From Palsa-295 sp963785585 (GTDB lineage Bacteria > Acidobacteriota > Terriglobia > Acidiferrales > UBA7541), in contig CAWAVW010000004.1 of assembly GCA_963785585.1 (NCBI GenBank), forward strand, positions 2,542,001-2,606,000: a stretch of DNA of 64,000 bases, written 5' to 3'. The position numbers and the translations under genes are program-made. Of the stretch, positions 26,185 through 35,326 are shown one piece after another. The number at the start of each line of letters is the position of its first letter. Within the stretch, counting starts at the first letter, position 1. The notes beneath the pieces are model-generated. The model had not been told where the DNA came from, did not search any database, and saw nothing but the letters and a program-made list of their open reading frames with translations.

Positions 26185-27696
26185 ATGAAGCAGACACTTT
26201 TGCGCGGAATGGGACTTTTGGCGCTTGGCGCGGTGGCGTGCGTGAGTACGCCGGCGCAGCAGGCGAAGCCTGTCGAGACGGATCAGGTGGATGCGGGGGC
26301 AAAGGGCGAAGCGTTTCCGCATTACTGGGAAAAAATGTTTGGCTCGGGGCGCGCGGTGCTGGCGATGCGCGAGAGCTATCGCGACGATTTGCGCGAGGTG
26401 AAGAAGGCAACGGATTTTAAGTACGTGCGATTTCACGGAATCTTTCTGGATGAGCTGGGAGTGTACGACGAGGACGCGGCGGGCCATCCGGTTTACAACT
26501 TTTCGTATGTGGACCAGATTTACGACGGCCTGCTGAAGAACGGCGTGCGGCCCTATGTGGAACTGAGTTTTATGCCGAAGAAACTGGCCGCGGAACAGAT
26601 CAAGCAGGCATTCTGGTACCAGCCGGTAGTGGCTCCGCCGAAAGATTACGCGAAATGGGACGATCTGATTCGGAAATTCGCGGAGCATCTGGTGGCTCGG
26701 TACGGGATCGACGAAGTTTCGCAGTGGTATTTCGAAGTGTGGAACGAGCCGAATCTGGATTTCTGGGCGGGCAAGCCGAACGAACCGACGTATTACCAGT
26801 TGTACGACGAAACGGCGAAGACGCTGAAGTCGGTGAGCCCCCGAATTCGCGTGGGCGGACCGGCGACCGCACAGGCTGCGTGGGTGGACAAGTTCATCGC
26901 GCACGTGACGGAAAATCATGTGCCGGCGGACTTTGTTTCGACGCACGTATATGGAAACGATCGATCGGAAGATATTTTCGGCACGCACGAAGAGATTCCG
27001 CGAACGCAGATGGTGTGCCGCGCGGTGAAAAAGGTGCACGATCAGATCAAAGCGTCGGCGAAGCCGGATATTCCGCTGATCTGGAGCGAGTTCAACGCGA
27101 GCTATATGAATGAAACGGAAGTGACCGACGCGATTTACATGGGCCCGTGGATGGCGGAAACGATCCGGGACTGCAACGGCATCGTAGACATGATGAGTTA
27201 CTGGACGTTTTCAGATGTGTTTGAGGAACAGGGCGTGGTGAAGAAGCCGTTTTATGGCGGCTACGGATTGATTGCGGAGTACGGGCTGCCAAAGCCGGCT
27301 TTCAATGCGTTCAAGATGTTGCACATGCTGGGGGCGACGAAGATCCCGGCGACGGGCGACGATATTCTGGCGACGAAGCGAGACGATGGATCGTTGGCGG
27401 TGGCTGTATGGAATTTGTCAGCGACGGGGATTGGCACGCAACCGAAAGACATGGTGCTGCAACTGAAAGACACGAAGGGGAAAAAACGCGCGAGCATTTA
27501 CCGGCTGGATGCGGATCATGGATCGCTGCTGAAGACGTATGCCGCGATGGGAAGTCCGGTGAATCCGACGCGGGAGCAGATTGCGAAGTTGAGAGATGCG
27601 GCGAAGTTGCCGGCGCCGGAGATGGTGGCGATTCAGAATGGGGAGATTTCGCTGCATCTGGAACCGGAGGCATTGCTGCTCATCGACATTCGGTAG
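26185..27696 (+). CDS. GH39-family beta-xylosidase/glycosidase
   Basis: 503-residue exported glycoside hydrolase. A signal peptide (MKQTLLRGMGLLALGAVACV) is followed by a TIM barrel with the acid/base Glu in WNEPN (~residue 188) and the nucleophile Glu in WSEFNAS (~residue 302), the two signatures of GH39. A beta-sandwich of about 100 residues ends the protein. Characterised GH39 enzymes act on xylo-oligosaccharides or iduronate; the bacterial branch is mostly xylosidase. Its promoter carries a LacI-type operator, so expression should follow substrate availability. Confidence 0.92.
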   Translation: MKQTLLRGMGLLALGAVACVSTPAQQAKPVETDQVDAGAKGEAFPHYWEKMFGSGRAVLAMRESYRDDLREVKKATDFKYVRFHGIFLDELGVYDEDAAGHPVYNFSYVDQIYDGLLKNGVRPYVELSFMPKKLAAEQIKQAFWYQPVVAPPKDYAKWDDLIRKFAEHLVARYGIDEVSQWYFEVWNEPNLDFWAGKPNEPTYYQLYDETAKTLKSVSPRIRVGGPATAQAAWVDKFIAHVTENHVPADFVSTHVYGNDRSEDIFGTHEEIPRTQMVCRAVKKVHDQIKASAKPDIPLIWSEFNASYMNETEVTDAIYMGPWMAETIRDCNGIVDMMSYWTFSDVFEEQGVVKKPFYGGYGLIAEYGLPKPAFNAFKMLHMLGATKIPATGDDILATKRDDGSLAVAVWNLSATGIGTQPKDMVLQLKDTKGKKRASIYRLDADHGSLLKTYAAMGSPVNPTREQIAKLRDAAKLPAPEMVAIQNGEISLHLEPEALLLIDIR

Positions 27697-28090
27697 TGGG
27701 GCTAGCGAGTTGGCGGCGCGCGACGGAAACAGGACGAAACCAAGTCGCGCGAAAACGGTTGCATGAGAGACATGTAAGGCTTGGTGGTGAGTTCCTCTCC
27801 GGTGTTTCCGCGCAGCTGTCGCTCGAGTGAAAGATTAAAGCAAGAAGAAAAGGCACGCCGTCCGCCGTGCAAACGCGCACGCGCGGACGTGGGCGTCTCC
27901 GCTACCCTACGCTAACCTACGCTACCAAGGGCTGCGATCGCATTGTCTTGTGCAGCCGAGCGCGCACGATTGTTCCTCGTCTAAATCAAAATGCCCACCC
28001 TTTGTAATGCCCACAGAAGATGGGACACCGAGATCAGAAACCAAGGCGACGATCGAACCGAAGTCAAAAGCGATCGCCACGGCTGTGGCG
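27697..28090. other. Convergent intergenic region between GH39 and lacI-1
   Basis: 394 nt without a convincing gene. It contains a hairpin at 27859-27889 and, at about 27901-27928, two and a half copies of a 10-nt unit (CTACCCTACG, CTAACCTACG, CTACC). No T-run follows the hairpin. Confidence 0.5.
27859..27889. repeat. Twelve-bp hairpin between convergent genes
   Basis: CGTCCGC and CGTGC (27859-27870) pair with GCACG (27877-27881) and GCGGACG (27883-27889), with one bulged C and a 6-nt loop. It may end transcripts from either side without a T-run, or be the core of a small RNA. Confidence 0.45.
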
Positions 28091-29155
28091 CTACGGGAGT
28101 TTTCGGGCGTGGGTGGTGCTGGCGCGGACGATCAGTTCGGGTTTAACGATGATGGATTTTGGGTAGGGAGCGTCGAAATCGAGTTTAATGCGCTGCAATA
28201 AGGTCTTTGCGGCGAGCGCGCCCATATCGCGCAAGGGCTGCTTCACGGTGGTGAGCGCGGGATTCTGGTAGGCGGCGCTTTGCACGTCGTCAAATCCCAC
28301 CACGGAAACATCCTGCGGAACGGATAAGCCCGCCTCGCTAAGAGCCTTGATGGCGCCGATCGCAGAAATGTCGTTGAAGGCGAAGAGCGCGGTGAACGGT
28401 TTTTTGGCGGCGAGAAGCTTGCGGGTAGCGACGTAGCCAAGTTCGGGTGAGGGCGATTCGCCGACAAGCTGAGCGACGAGATCCTGATCAATTTGCAGAT
28501 CGAGTTTTTTCGCGGCGTTGGCGACGGCCTTGGCGCGAACGGCAGTGTCGGAACTGAACGCCTGGCCTTTGATGAAAGCGATGCGGCGATGGCCGAGGCC
28601 GACGAGATGTTCGAGCGCGAGTTTCGCGGCGAGCGCGTGATCCAAAGTAATGTTGGTGAGGCCCGGGACGTCGCGGTGGCCGGAAACGGCGACGACGTGA
28701 AGAAGCTTATTTTCCGGGCAAGGAGTATCGACGGCGATGAGGCCTTCGACGGCGCGGCGCTGGAGAAGCTTCAGGTAATCGTCGATGAGATCTTCGCGGT
28801 GCCGATGGCTGACCACGTAATAGAAAAATCCCGCCTGCAGCAGAAAGTCTTCAATGCCGGACATGACCAGCGCCTCATAACCCTCGCTGATTTCAGGCAC
28901 GATCACGCCGATGGTGAAGCTGCGGCGCTGGCGAAGCGACTTGGCCATGAAATTCGGTTTGTAATTGAGCTTGCGGGCGGCAGCCCAGACGCGTTCCTGG
29001 GTTTTCGCGGGGATGGAGCGCGCGGCGGGAGCGGAATTAATGACCATCGAGACGGTAGCCGAGGACAGGTGAAGTGTTTCCGCGAGATCTTTCAGAGTGA
29101 CGGAGGCAGGCACTTTGGAGGTTGCGGATTTGTTCGATGTGCGGGACCGGGGCAT
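28091..29155 (-). CDS. LacI-family transcription regulator 1
   Basis: 354-residue repressor. The helix-turn-helix reads VTLKDLAETLHLSSATVSMV, followed by the hinge YKPNFMAKSLRQ. The effector domain starts at FTIGVIVPEI and includes GFDDVQSAAYQNPALTTV, the usual C-terminal sugar-binding/dimerisation signature. The start at 29155 is preferred over a TTG at 29182. Candidate target sites of one type lie at the GH39 promoter (26012) and the receptor-1 promoter (32828), on either side of this gene, so it probably controls both. The effector is presumably a sugar from the same pathway. Confidence 0.9.
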   Translation of the reverse strand: MPRSRTSNKSATSKVPASVTLKDLAETLHLSSATVSMVINSAPAARSIPAKTQERVWAAARKLNYKPNFMAKSLRQRRSFTIGVIVPEISEGYEALVMSGIEDFLLQAGFFYYVVSHRHREDLIDDYLKLLQRRAVEGLIAVDTPCPENKLLHVVAVSGHRDVPGLTNITLDHALAAKLALEHLVGLGHRRIAFIKGQAFSSDTAVRAKAVANAAKKLDLQIDQDLVAQLVGESPSPELGYVATRKLLAAKKPFTALFAFNDISAIGAIKALSEAGLSVPQDVSVVGFDDVQSAAYQNPALTTVKQPLRDMGALAAKTLLQRIKLDFDAPYPKSIIVKPELIVRASTTHARKLP

Positions 29156-29239
29156 GGCTTTCAGGGGCGTATCCTCGCACAAGGCTTGGAGATGAGCAAG
29201 AGAACGGTCGCCGAAGGGCGACGATTTCGATTGTGGGCG

Positions 29240-29270
29240 AAAAAAGAGGGCACGAAAATCTCGTGCCCTC
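29240..29270 (-). terminator. Rho-independent terminator of receptor 1
   Basis: A perfect 10-bp stem GAGGGCACGA / TCGTGCCCTC (29246-29255, 29261-29270) with a 5-nt loop is followed on the minus strand by six T (29240-29245). On the plus strand it is followed by CTTTTT, so it could also stop plus-strand transcripts. It lies 36 nt past the receptor stop. Confidence 0.9.
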
Positions 29271-29305
29271 CTTTTTGAAGTACGTTGCGATTTGGCGCCA
29301 ATCAG

Positions 29306-32300
29306 CTAGAAGCTGAAACGGGCCTGAGCTTCGATGGTGCGTCCGGCCAAACCGTAGCCGGCCTGGCTAAACGTGGTGCTGGCCAAGCCATTGGCTGCGG
29401 TCGGATTGATCTGACCCGTCGGGGTGACCTGGATGGTGCCGATTTGCTGGCTACCCAACGGACCAAGGTTCAGCTGGTTGAACAGATTGTAGAAATTGGC
29501 GCGGATTTCGATTTTTCCGTTTTCGCCAATGACTTTCATGGTCGGCAAACCGAACGACTTCGACAGTGTGAAGTCCACCGAAGAATAGCGCGGGCCGCGG
29601 AACGAGTTGCGACCTACACCGGGCTCCGGCGGCACGCCAGTAGCGGACAGCGTCGGCGGAGTGAAGTACGTTGCCGGACCGTTCGGGAAATTGCCGAGCG
29701 GCTGTTTGAAAACGGAGTTGTTGAAGTTGGTGCCCGCACCGCCGACGTAAGCGGCAGGACGCGCGGAGCAGTAACCGCTGTTGTCAAACACGAGGCTGCA
29801 CGTATTCGGATCGCCGGTGACCTGGACGTTGTAATAGGGAGTCCAGGGGAAACCGGAGTGGGCACTCCAAATACCCGTTGCTTCCCATCCGTCGATGACC
29901 TTGTGCTCCCAGCCGCCGGAGAAGAAGCTCGGCGACCAGATTCCCCACAGCTTGAAGTTGTGGGTAGCGTCAAAGTCGGAAGGACCATACGCGGCCTGGG
30001 CGTTGAACGGATATTGGTCGAAGTAGTAGTTGTTCGAGCCTTCGTCGAGCGCCTTGCTGTAGGTGTACTGGGCGTCGATCTCGAAGCCGTGCGAGAAGTG
30101 CTTCTGAATTTCGGTGAGAAGCGCGTTGTAGTTGGCGTCAACGTCGTCTTCGAAATAGTTGACGCCCTGAACGAACGGGTTTTGCGGATTGAATTGGATC
30201 TGGCCGTCATAGTTCCAGCGAAGCAGGTGGTGCGTGGAACTGCCCTGATAGCCGACCGTGGCAACCCAATCGTTGGTCAAGGCGTATTGCGCCAAAACCG
30301 AGAAGCGATAGGTATAGGGCGAGATCAGGTTGCGCGGAAAGACTTCCAGGTTGATCGGAGCTCCGCTGTTCGGCAGGTTGGTGTTCGGATCGAAAGTGAG
30401 CACGGCGTTCGGGTTCTGCGGATACGGCTGGAACTGGTGGGTATCCGTGGGAGCGGCGTACACGATGTTCGAACCAAACAGATTGAAGCTGGCGAACAAG
30501 GGCGATGGGTTGGTCAAAGCGCCCAGGGTGATGGCATCTTCGGTACGGTTGTAACCGATGCCGAAACCGCCGCGAATCACGAGTTTGTTGTTGAAGTCGT
30601 GAGTGCGGAAGCCGCGGGGGCTCCAGGCGAAACCGATCTGCGGACCGAGGTCGTGCTTGCTGGCGTTATAGAGGTTGCCACCAATCCGAAGCGAAAGATC
30701 GGTGAGCTGGTTCGGCGGAGGCCCAAGAACGGCGGTGGCCAGGTTGCCGTACTTCTCATGGAACGGACCGTAATATTCGTAACGCAAGCCGAGGTTAATG
30801 GTCAGGTTCGGCTTGATCTTCCAGTCGTCCTGCGCGAAGAACGCGATGTCGTTGTCGCGGACGTAGCTGGTGAGCAGAGTGGGAACGCCGGTGACCGGAT
30901 TGAAGTTTCCGTTTTCACCGACCGGAGCGTCGTTGGCAAAGTCCCACATGTTATTGAACTGGTAGCTGGGACGAGCGCCGCCGCCCTGGGTTTGGGTATT
31001 TTGTTCCTTGTAGATGTCGGCGCCAAATTTGAAGGTGTGCTGGCCGAAGATTTTGGTGGCGACATCGCGGAAGTTGTAAGCGGTCTTGTAGAAAATACCC
31101 GGACCGTAGGCGCCGTAAGTGATGCCGCAGGCGCCGCCGATGCAGTTGATGCTGTCGTTTGGCAAACCCCAAGGTTCCTGGGGATTGCTGTCGAGTTCGT
31201 TGAACCACCAACGGGAGACGTTGAAGCGCGCCTCGTTGATGAACGTAGAGCTGAACGTGTGATTCCAGAGGATCGCGCCGGAATAGTTGAGGCGATCGGA
31301 GTTCCATAGGTTCGCGGCGCGGGCCTGGCCGTTGTAAAACGTGGACGAGGTCGGTACCCAGAACACGCTGAAGGTGATGAGGTCCGCCTTGGTGGCCTGG
31401 AAATCCATGCGGCCGTTGTACTGGGTCGCGGTGGATTGGTTCGGGTTGGTCGTTTCGACGTATTGAATGTCGGGAATGCCGTCCAAACCGCCGCCGACGC
31501 CGTACGGAGTGGCGGTGGCGCCATAGGTGGGATCCAACTGCCCGTAAGGTACGGTCGAGAAAGAGCCCACGTCGAGACCGCCGCCAACCGCTTGGCAATT
31601 CGTTGCGGGCAAATTGACTTGCGCGCAAGTGGAAGGCAGGACGGTCGAGTACGACGCGCCCTCTCCCGGGAAGCTCAGCAGGTGGCCGGAAAGGTTGCCG
31701 GTCAAACCGGAAACAGCGGCGAGGTACTGGGGAGTTTCGACCCAGCCCGTGCCGGTGCTGATGGAATTGTTCCGGAGCGTTTCGTAAGAGAAAAACGCGA
31801 AGAGGCGATTCTTGATAATCGCACCACCCACGCTGCCGCCGAATTGGTTGAAGCGGTTGCTGACGCGCTGGTCCGCCGCCGGGCTACCGGGACCGTTCCA
31901 TGGCTGGTATGCGTTCAGGCCGGGACGATCGAGCTTGAAGAAAAAGCTGCCGTGGTAGCTGTTGGTGCCGCTCTGGGATACGACCTCGACTTGCGCGCCA
32001 TTGCCGCGGCCGTATTCCGCATCGTAGGAGTTCGCGGTGATGCGAACTTCCTTCACCGATTCTTCGTTCGGGGTGATGGTGGCGGCGCCGCCCCAGTCCA
32101 AGCTGTTGACCGAGACGCCGTCGATTTGAAAGCTGTTGCCATCGTTGCGCTGACCATTGGCGAAAATTTGGACCTGGTTTTCCGTCTGGAAGACGCTGCT
32201 GGTGGCGCTGGTGCCGCCGGGGCCCGCGCTTCCCGGAATGTCCGCGGAGCCGCCGCCGTTGTCATGCGCGCCATCACCGAACACGCCGGGTGCTAGGCGC

Positions 32301-32773
32301 AGAAGTTGAAAAGGATCGCGTCCGAAGGAGGGGAGATTCTGGACTTCGTTATTGTTCAGAGTGCCGCTGACCTGACCGGTTTCCGTATCGATCGGCGGCG
32401 TGGAGGAACCGCTGACGGTGACGGTCTGGGTGACCTGGCCAACTTCGAGAGAGACGTTTACGGAATACGTCTGCTCGCCAACAATCTCAACATTGGCCAG
32501 AGATTTCTTGGTGAAACCTTGCTTCTCGACAGTGATGGAGTAATGACCCGGAGGAAGGCTCGCGAACGTGTAAACACCGCCGGAGGTGGTGGTGACGGTT
32601 TCGGTGTGATTGTTTTCAAGATTGACGAGAGTGACGGTGGCGCCGGAAACGACATCACCTTGCGGATCGAGAACAGAACCCTGGATACCGGCGCGATATT
32701 GCGCGTGGGAAACAGGGGCAAAAACGGCGAGACAAATGATTAGAAAAGCCCACCCCAAAACTCTTGCCTTCAT
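29306..32773 (-). CDS. Oar-like TonB-dependent receptor 1
   Basis: 1155-residue outer-membrane protein. The start at 32773 has GGAG 8 nt upstream and a signal peptide ending in VSHAQ; the open frame extends much further upstream only as antisense of the next gene. Residues ~27-110 are a carboxypeptidase-regulatory (CarboxypepD_reg) domain: GIQGSVLDPQGDVVSGATV, then YSITVEKQGFTKK. A plug region with LPSFGRDPFQLLRLAPGVF follows and the rest is a beta-barrel that ends in FSF. Acidobacteria carry dozens of these receptors, mostly of unknown ligand. Its place between a LacI gene and glycoside hydrolases suggests oligosaccharide uptake or binding. Confidence 0.92.
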   Translation of the reverse strand: MKARVLGWAFLIICLAVFAPVSHAQYRAGIQGSVLDPQGDVVSGATVTLVNLENNHTETVTTTSGGVYTFASLPPGHYSITVEKQGFTKKSLANVEIVGEQTYSVNVSLEVGQVTQTVTVSGSSTPPIDTETGQVSGTLNNNEVQNLPSFGRDPFQLLRLAPGVFGDGAHDNGGGSADIPGSAGPGGTSATSSVFQTENQVQIFANGQRNDGNSFQIDGVSVNSLDWGGAATITPNEESVKEVRITANSYDAEYGRGNGAQVEVVSQSGTNSYHGSFFFKLDRPGLNAYQPWNGPGSPAADQRVSNRFNQFGGSVGGAIIKNRLFAFFSYETLRNNSISTGTGWVETPQYLAAVSGLTGNLSGHLLSFPGEGASYSTVLPSTCAQVNLPATNCQAVGGGLDVGSFSTVPYGQLDPTYGATATPYGVGGGLDGIPDIQYVETTNPNQSTATQYNGRMDFQATKADLITFSVFWVPTSSTFYNGQARAANLWNSDRLNYSGAILWNHTFSSTFINEARFNVSRWWFNELDSNPQEPWGLPNDSINCIGGACGITYGAYGPGIFYKTAYNFRDVATKIFGQHTFKFGADIYKEQNTQTQGGGARPSYQFNNMWDFANDAPVGENGNFNPVTGVPTLLTSYVRDNDIAFFAQDDWKIKPNLTINLGLRYEYYGPFHEKYGNLATAVLGPPPNQLTDLSLRIGGNLYNASKHDLGPQIGFAWSPRGFRTHDFNNKLVIRGGFGIGYNRTEDAITLGALTNPSPLFASFNLFGSNIVYAAPTDTHQFQPYPQNPNAVLTFDPNTNLPNSGAPINLEVFPRNLISPYTYRFSVLAQYALTNDWVATVGYQGSSTHHLLRWNYDGQIQFNPQNPFVQGVNYFEDDVDANYNALLTEIQKHFSHGFEIDAQYTYSKALDEGSNNYYFDQYPFNAQAAYGPSDFDATHNFKLWGIWSPSFFSGGWEHKVIDGWEATGIWSAHSGFPWTPYYNVQVTGDPNTCSLVFDNSGYCSARPAAYVGGAGTNFNNSVFKQPLGNFPNGPATYFTPPTLSATGVPPEPGVGRNSFRGPRYSSVDFTLSKSFGLPTMKVIGENGKIEIRANFYNLFNQLNLGPLGSQQIGTIQVTPTGQINPTAANGLASTTFSQAGYGLAGRTIEAQARFSF

Positions 32774-32827
32774 GTGTTGCTCCATATGCCGAGGGCGGTC
32801 CACCGCGAAACTTCTTCCACCCTCAAC

Positions 32828-32839
32828 TAAATCGGTTAA
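32828..32839 (-). promoter_or_regulatory. LacI-type operator of receptor 1
   Basis: Read on the minus strand the site is TTAACCGATTTA. It matches the GH39 operator TGAATCGATTTA at 10 of 12 positions, including the whole CGATTTA half followed by AG, and it also begins exactly 15 nt after the -10 box. Confidence 0.75.
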
Positions 32840-32854
32840 GTACAGCGTTTCGGC

Positions 32855-32883
32855 AGTATAGCCATCACGAATTTGGTTGTCAA
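32855..32883 (-). promoter_or_regulatory. Promoter of receptor 1
   Basis: On the minus strand: TTGACA (32878-32883), 17-nt spacer, TATACT (32855-32860). This is one of the best consensus promoters in the window. Transcription should start near 32848, giving a leader of about 75 nt. Confidence 0.87.
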
Positions 32884-33058
32884 CGATTCGTGTTTTGAAT
32901 GTGTGTTCAGATTGGAACGGCGGCTTTTCGGGGCCGGCAAGGTAACGTCCGGCGAGCCGATTCGTCTTATACTGGCGGGCCGGGCGGGGTTTGGCGCTGG
33001 TTCGGCACACTTTGAGCGGGAGGAAAAGGCCATTTTCAGAACTGGCGGCAACTATCAT

Positions 33059-35326
33059 ATGCGCTTGGGCTTTGCAGCGGCGTGGGCGATCGCGACGTTG
33101 TTTTCGATTTGCGTGGCGACGAGCGCGCTGGCGGACACGGAGTACTACCGGCACGTATTCTTCGATAACAGTTTGACAGCCGACAATTATTTCTACAGCG
33201 CGGGGAGCGAGGGCGCGCCGAGTTCGCTTGCACTGAAGGGCGAGAAACTGCCGGTGGATACAGAACATTTTCATACACCGCCGAATGCGTTGAGGCTCGA
33301 ATGGACGTCGCGGCCCGGAGGCGGATGGGTGGCGCAAGTGGAGGTGATGAAGTTCCGCAACCGCGACATTCGCTTCGCGGGCGACACACTGTCGATGTGG
33401 TGCTATGCGAAGGACCCGATCAGCGCGGAGAAGTTGCCGCTCATAAGGATCGCGGATACGGATGACGATTTTTCGGAGTCGGTGCGGCTGGGAAAATTTG
33501 TACGTGGGCTGAAGGCGCGGGAGTGGGTAAAAGTCTCGATTCCGCTGAGCGCGTTCCCTAGCGCATCGATCCGCGCGCTGGATGCGCATCGGTTGCAGTC
33601 GATTGTTTTTTCGCAGGGCGAGGCGGACGGCGAGGCGCACACGCTGACGCTGGACGATATTGCGATCGAGCCGGCGGGCGGCACGAGCGGCGCGGTACCT
33701 GGCGCGCCTTCCAATGTGAAGGCGACAGGATACGAACGCCATATAGATGTAGCGTGGAGCGAGAACGAAACGGCGAACCTGCAGCGTTATGTGATTTATC
33801 GATCGTTCGACGGAAAGGATTACCAGCCGATCGGGATCCAGGAGGCTGGAGTCAAGCGTTATGCGGATTTTCTGGGCAAGGTGGGGCAATCCGCTTCTTA
33901 TAAGGTTACGGCGGAAACGTGGGATGGCCGTGCGTCGCGGAGGTCTGGCGCGGCGAGCGCGACGACGCGCGCGATGAGCGACGACGAATTGCTGACGATG
34001 CTGCAGCAGGAATGTTTCCGGTATTACTGGGAGTCGGCCGGGACGCATTCGGGAATGTCGCGCGAGAACGTGCCGGGCGACGACCGCATCGTGGCGACGG
34101 GCGCGAGTGGATTCGGAATTATGGCGCTGGTGGTGGGAGTGGAGCGCGGATTCATTACCCGCGAGCAAGGCACGGAGCGAATGGCCAAGATCGTGTCGTT
34201 TCTCGAGAAGGCGCCGCGGTATCACGGGGCGTGGTCGCACTTTATGGACGACGCAACGGGGCGGAGTTTGCCGGTGTTTGGAATGTTTGACGATGGCGGC
34301 GATCTGGTGGAAACGGCGTTTCTGATGGAGGGGTTGTTGACGGCGCGGCAGTATTTCGATCGAAACAATCCGGGCGAGGCGGCGCTCCGCGGGCGCATTT
34401 CGAAATTGTGGGAGACGGTGGAGTGGGATTGGTATCAACGGACGCCGCAGAGCGACGCTCTGTACTGGCACTGGTCTCCGCATTGGGCGTGGGAGATCAA
34501 TCACAAGCTCACGGGATTCAACGAAGTGATGATCGTCTATTTGTTGGGTATCGCGTCTCCGACCCATGGCGTGCAGCCGAGTCTGTATTACACCGGATGG
34601 GCGGATGGGGCAGGATTCCCCGCCGGAAGCAATTTCGGCGACGGGCGGGCGGTGAACACAAAGAACGACTTCGCGGATGGCAGGAGTTATTTCGGAATCA
34701 AGCTGGACGTGGGAGCGAAGGAAGGCAATCCGCTATTTTTTACGGATTATTCGTACATGGGATTCGACGGGCGCGGGATGCACGACATGTTCACGGATTA
34801 TTTCGAGAACAACCGGAATCTGGCGCTGATCAATCGGGCGTGGTGCGTCGAAAATCCAGGGAAACATAAAGGATACGGGCCGGACTCCTGGGGACTGACG
34901 GCGAGCGACGGGCCCAGCGGATATGTGCCGCACGCTCCGGATAAAGAGGATGACACGGGGACGATGACGCCGACCGGGGCGTTGTCTTCCTTTCCCTACA
35001 CGCCGGAAGCGTCGATGCTGGCCTTCAAACATTACTATCGCGATCTGGGCGGCGAGTTGTGGGGAGTGTACGGGCCGCGCGACGCATTTAATATGGATGA
35101 AAACTGGATCGCGCCGATTTTTATGGGTTTGAATCAAGCGCCGATTGTGGTGATGACCGAAAATTACCGCACGGGATTGATCTGGAAATTGTTCATGTCG
35201 AATCCGGAGATCCGGCCAATGCTCGATAGGATTGGATTCCAGGCGGATGACAAAAATGCAGGTTCTTCGCCGAGAAGCGAAGCGACGACGCCTGAAGCCG
35301 GCCGGCGCGAGAGCGAGCAGCGATGA
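33059..35326 (+). CDS. Glycoamylase-like protein (PF10091, GH144-like) with Fn3 domain
   Basis: 755-residue exported protein. The start at 33059 (MRLGFAAAWAI) gives a signal peptide cleaved near ALA-DTE; an in-frame extension to 32873 lacks one. Residues ~25-215 form a beta-sandwich with FVRGLKAREWVKVSIPLSAF, ~220-305 a fibronectin-III domain, and ~310-735 an alpha/alpha barrel with ECFRYYWE, GASGFGIMALVVGVERG, and YWHWSPHWAWEIN. This barrel is the glycoamylase-like family whose characterised members in GH144 are endo-beta-1,2-glucanases. The activity here is inferred. The stop overlaps the next start by 4 nt (ATGA), so the two are cotranslated. Confidence 0.85.
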   Translation: MRLGFAAAWAIATLFSICVATSALADTEYYRHVFFDNSLTADNYFYSAGSEGAPSSLALKGEKLPVDTEHFHTPPNALRLEWTSRPGGGWVAQVEVMKFRNRDIRFAGDTLSMWCYAKDPISAEKLPLIRIADTDDDFSESVRLGKFVRGLKAREWVKVSIPLSAFPSASIRALDAHRLQSIVFSQGEADGEAHTLTLDDIAIEPAGGTSGAVPGAPSNVKATGYERHIDVAWSENETANLQRYVIYRSFDGKDYQPIGIQEAGVKRYADFLGKVGQSASYKVTAETWDGRASRRSGAASATTRAMSDDELLTMLQQECFRYYWESAGTHSGMSRENVPGDDRIVATGASGFGIMALVVGVERGFITREQGTERMAKIVSFLEKAPRYHGAWSHFMDDATGRSLPVFGMFDDGGDLVETAFLMEGLLTARQYFDRNNPGEAALRGRISKLWETVEWDWYQRTPQSDALYWHWSPHWAWEINHKLTGFNEVMIVYLLGIASPTHGVQPSLYYTGWADGAGFPAGSNFGDGRAVNTKNDFADGRSYFGIKLDVGAKEGNPLFFTDYSYMGFDGRGMHDMFTDYFENNRNLALINRAWCVENPGKHKGYGPDSWGLTASDGPSGYVPHAPDKEDDTGTMTPTGALSSFPYTPEASMLAFKHYYRDLGGELWGVYGPRDAFNMDENWIAPIFMGLNQAPIVVMTENYRTGLIWKLFMSNPEIRPMLDRIGFQADDKNAGSSPRSEATTPEAGRRESEQR

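Noticed and set aside
27901..27928. Possible CRISPR-like short repeats
   Set aside because: The 10-nt units are directly adjacent with no spacers and only two and a half copies exist.
29285..31309. A 674-codon plus-strand open frame opposite receptor 1
   Set aside because: It mirrors the receptor's codon pattern, has no ribosome site, no recognisable motif and a composition typical of antisense frames in GC-rich genes.
32774..34567. The long in-frame upstream extension of receptor 1
   Set aside because: It overlaps the glycoamylase gene on the other strand, is Arg/His-rich without structure, and a signal peptide with a good ribosome site begins at 32773.
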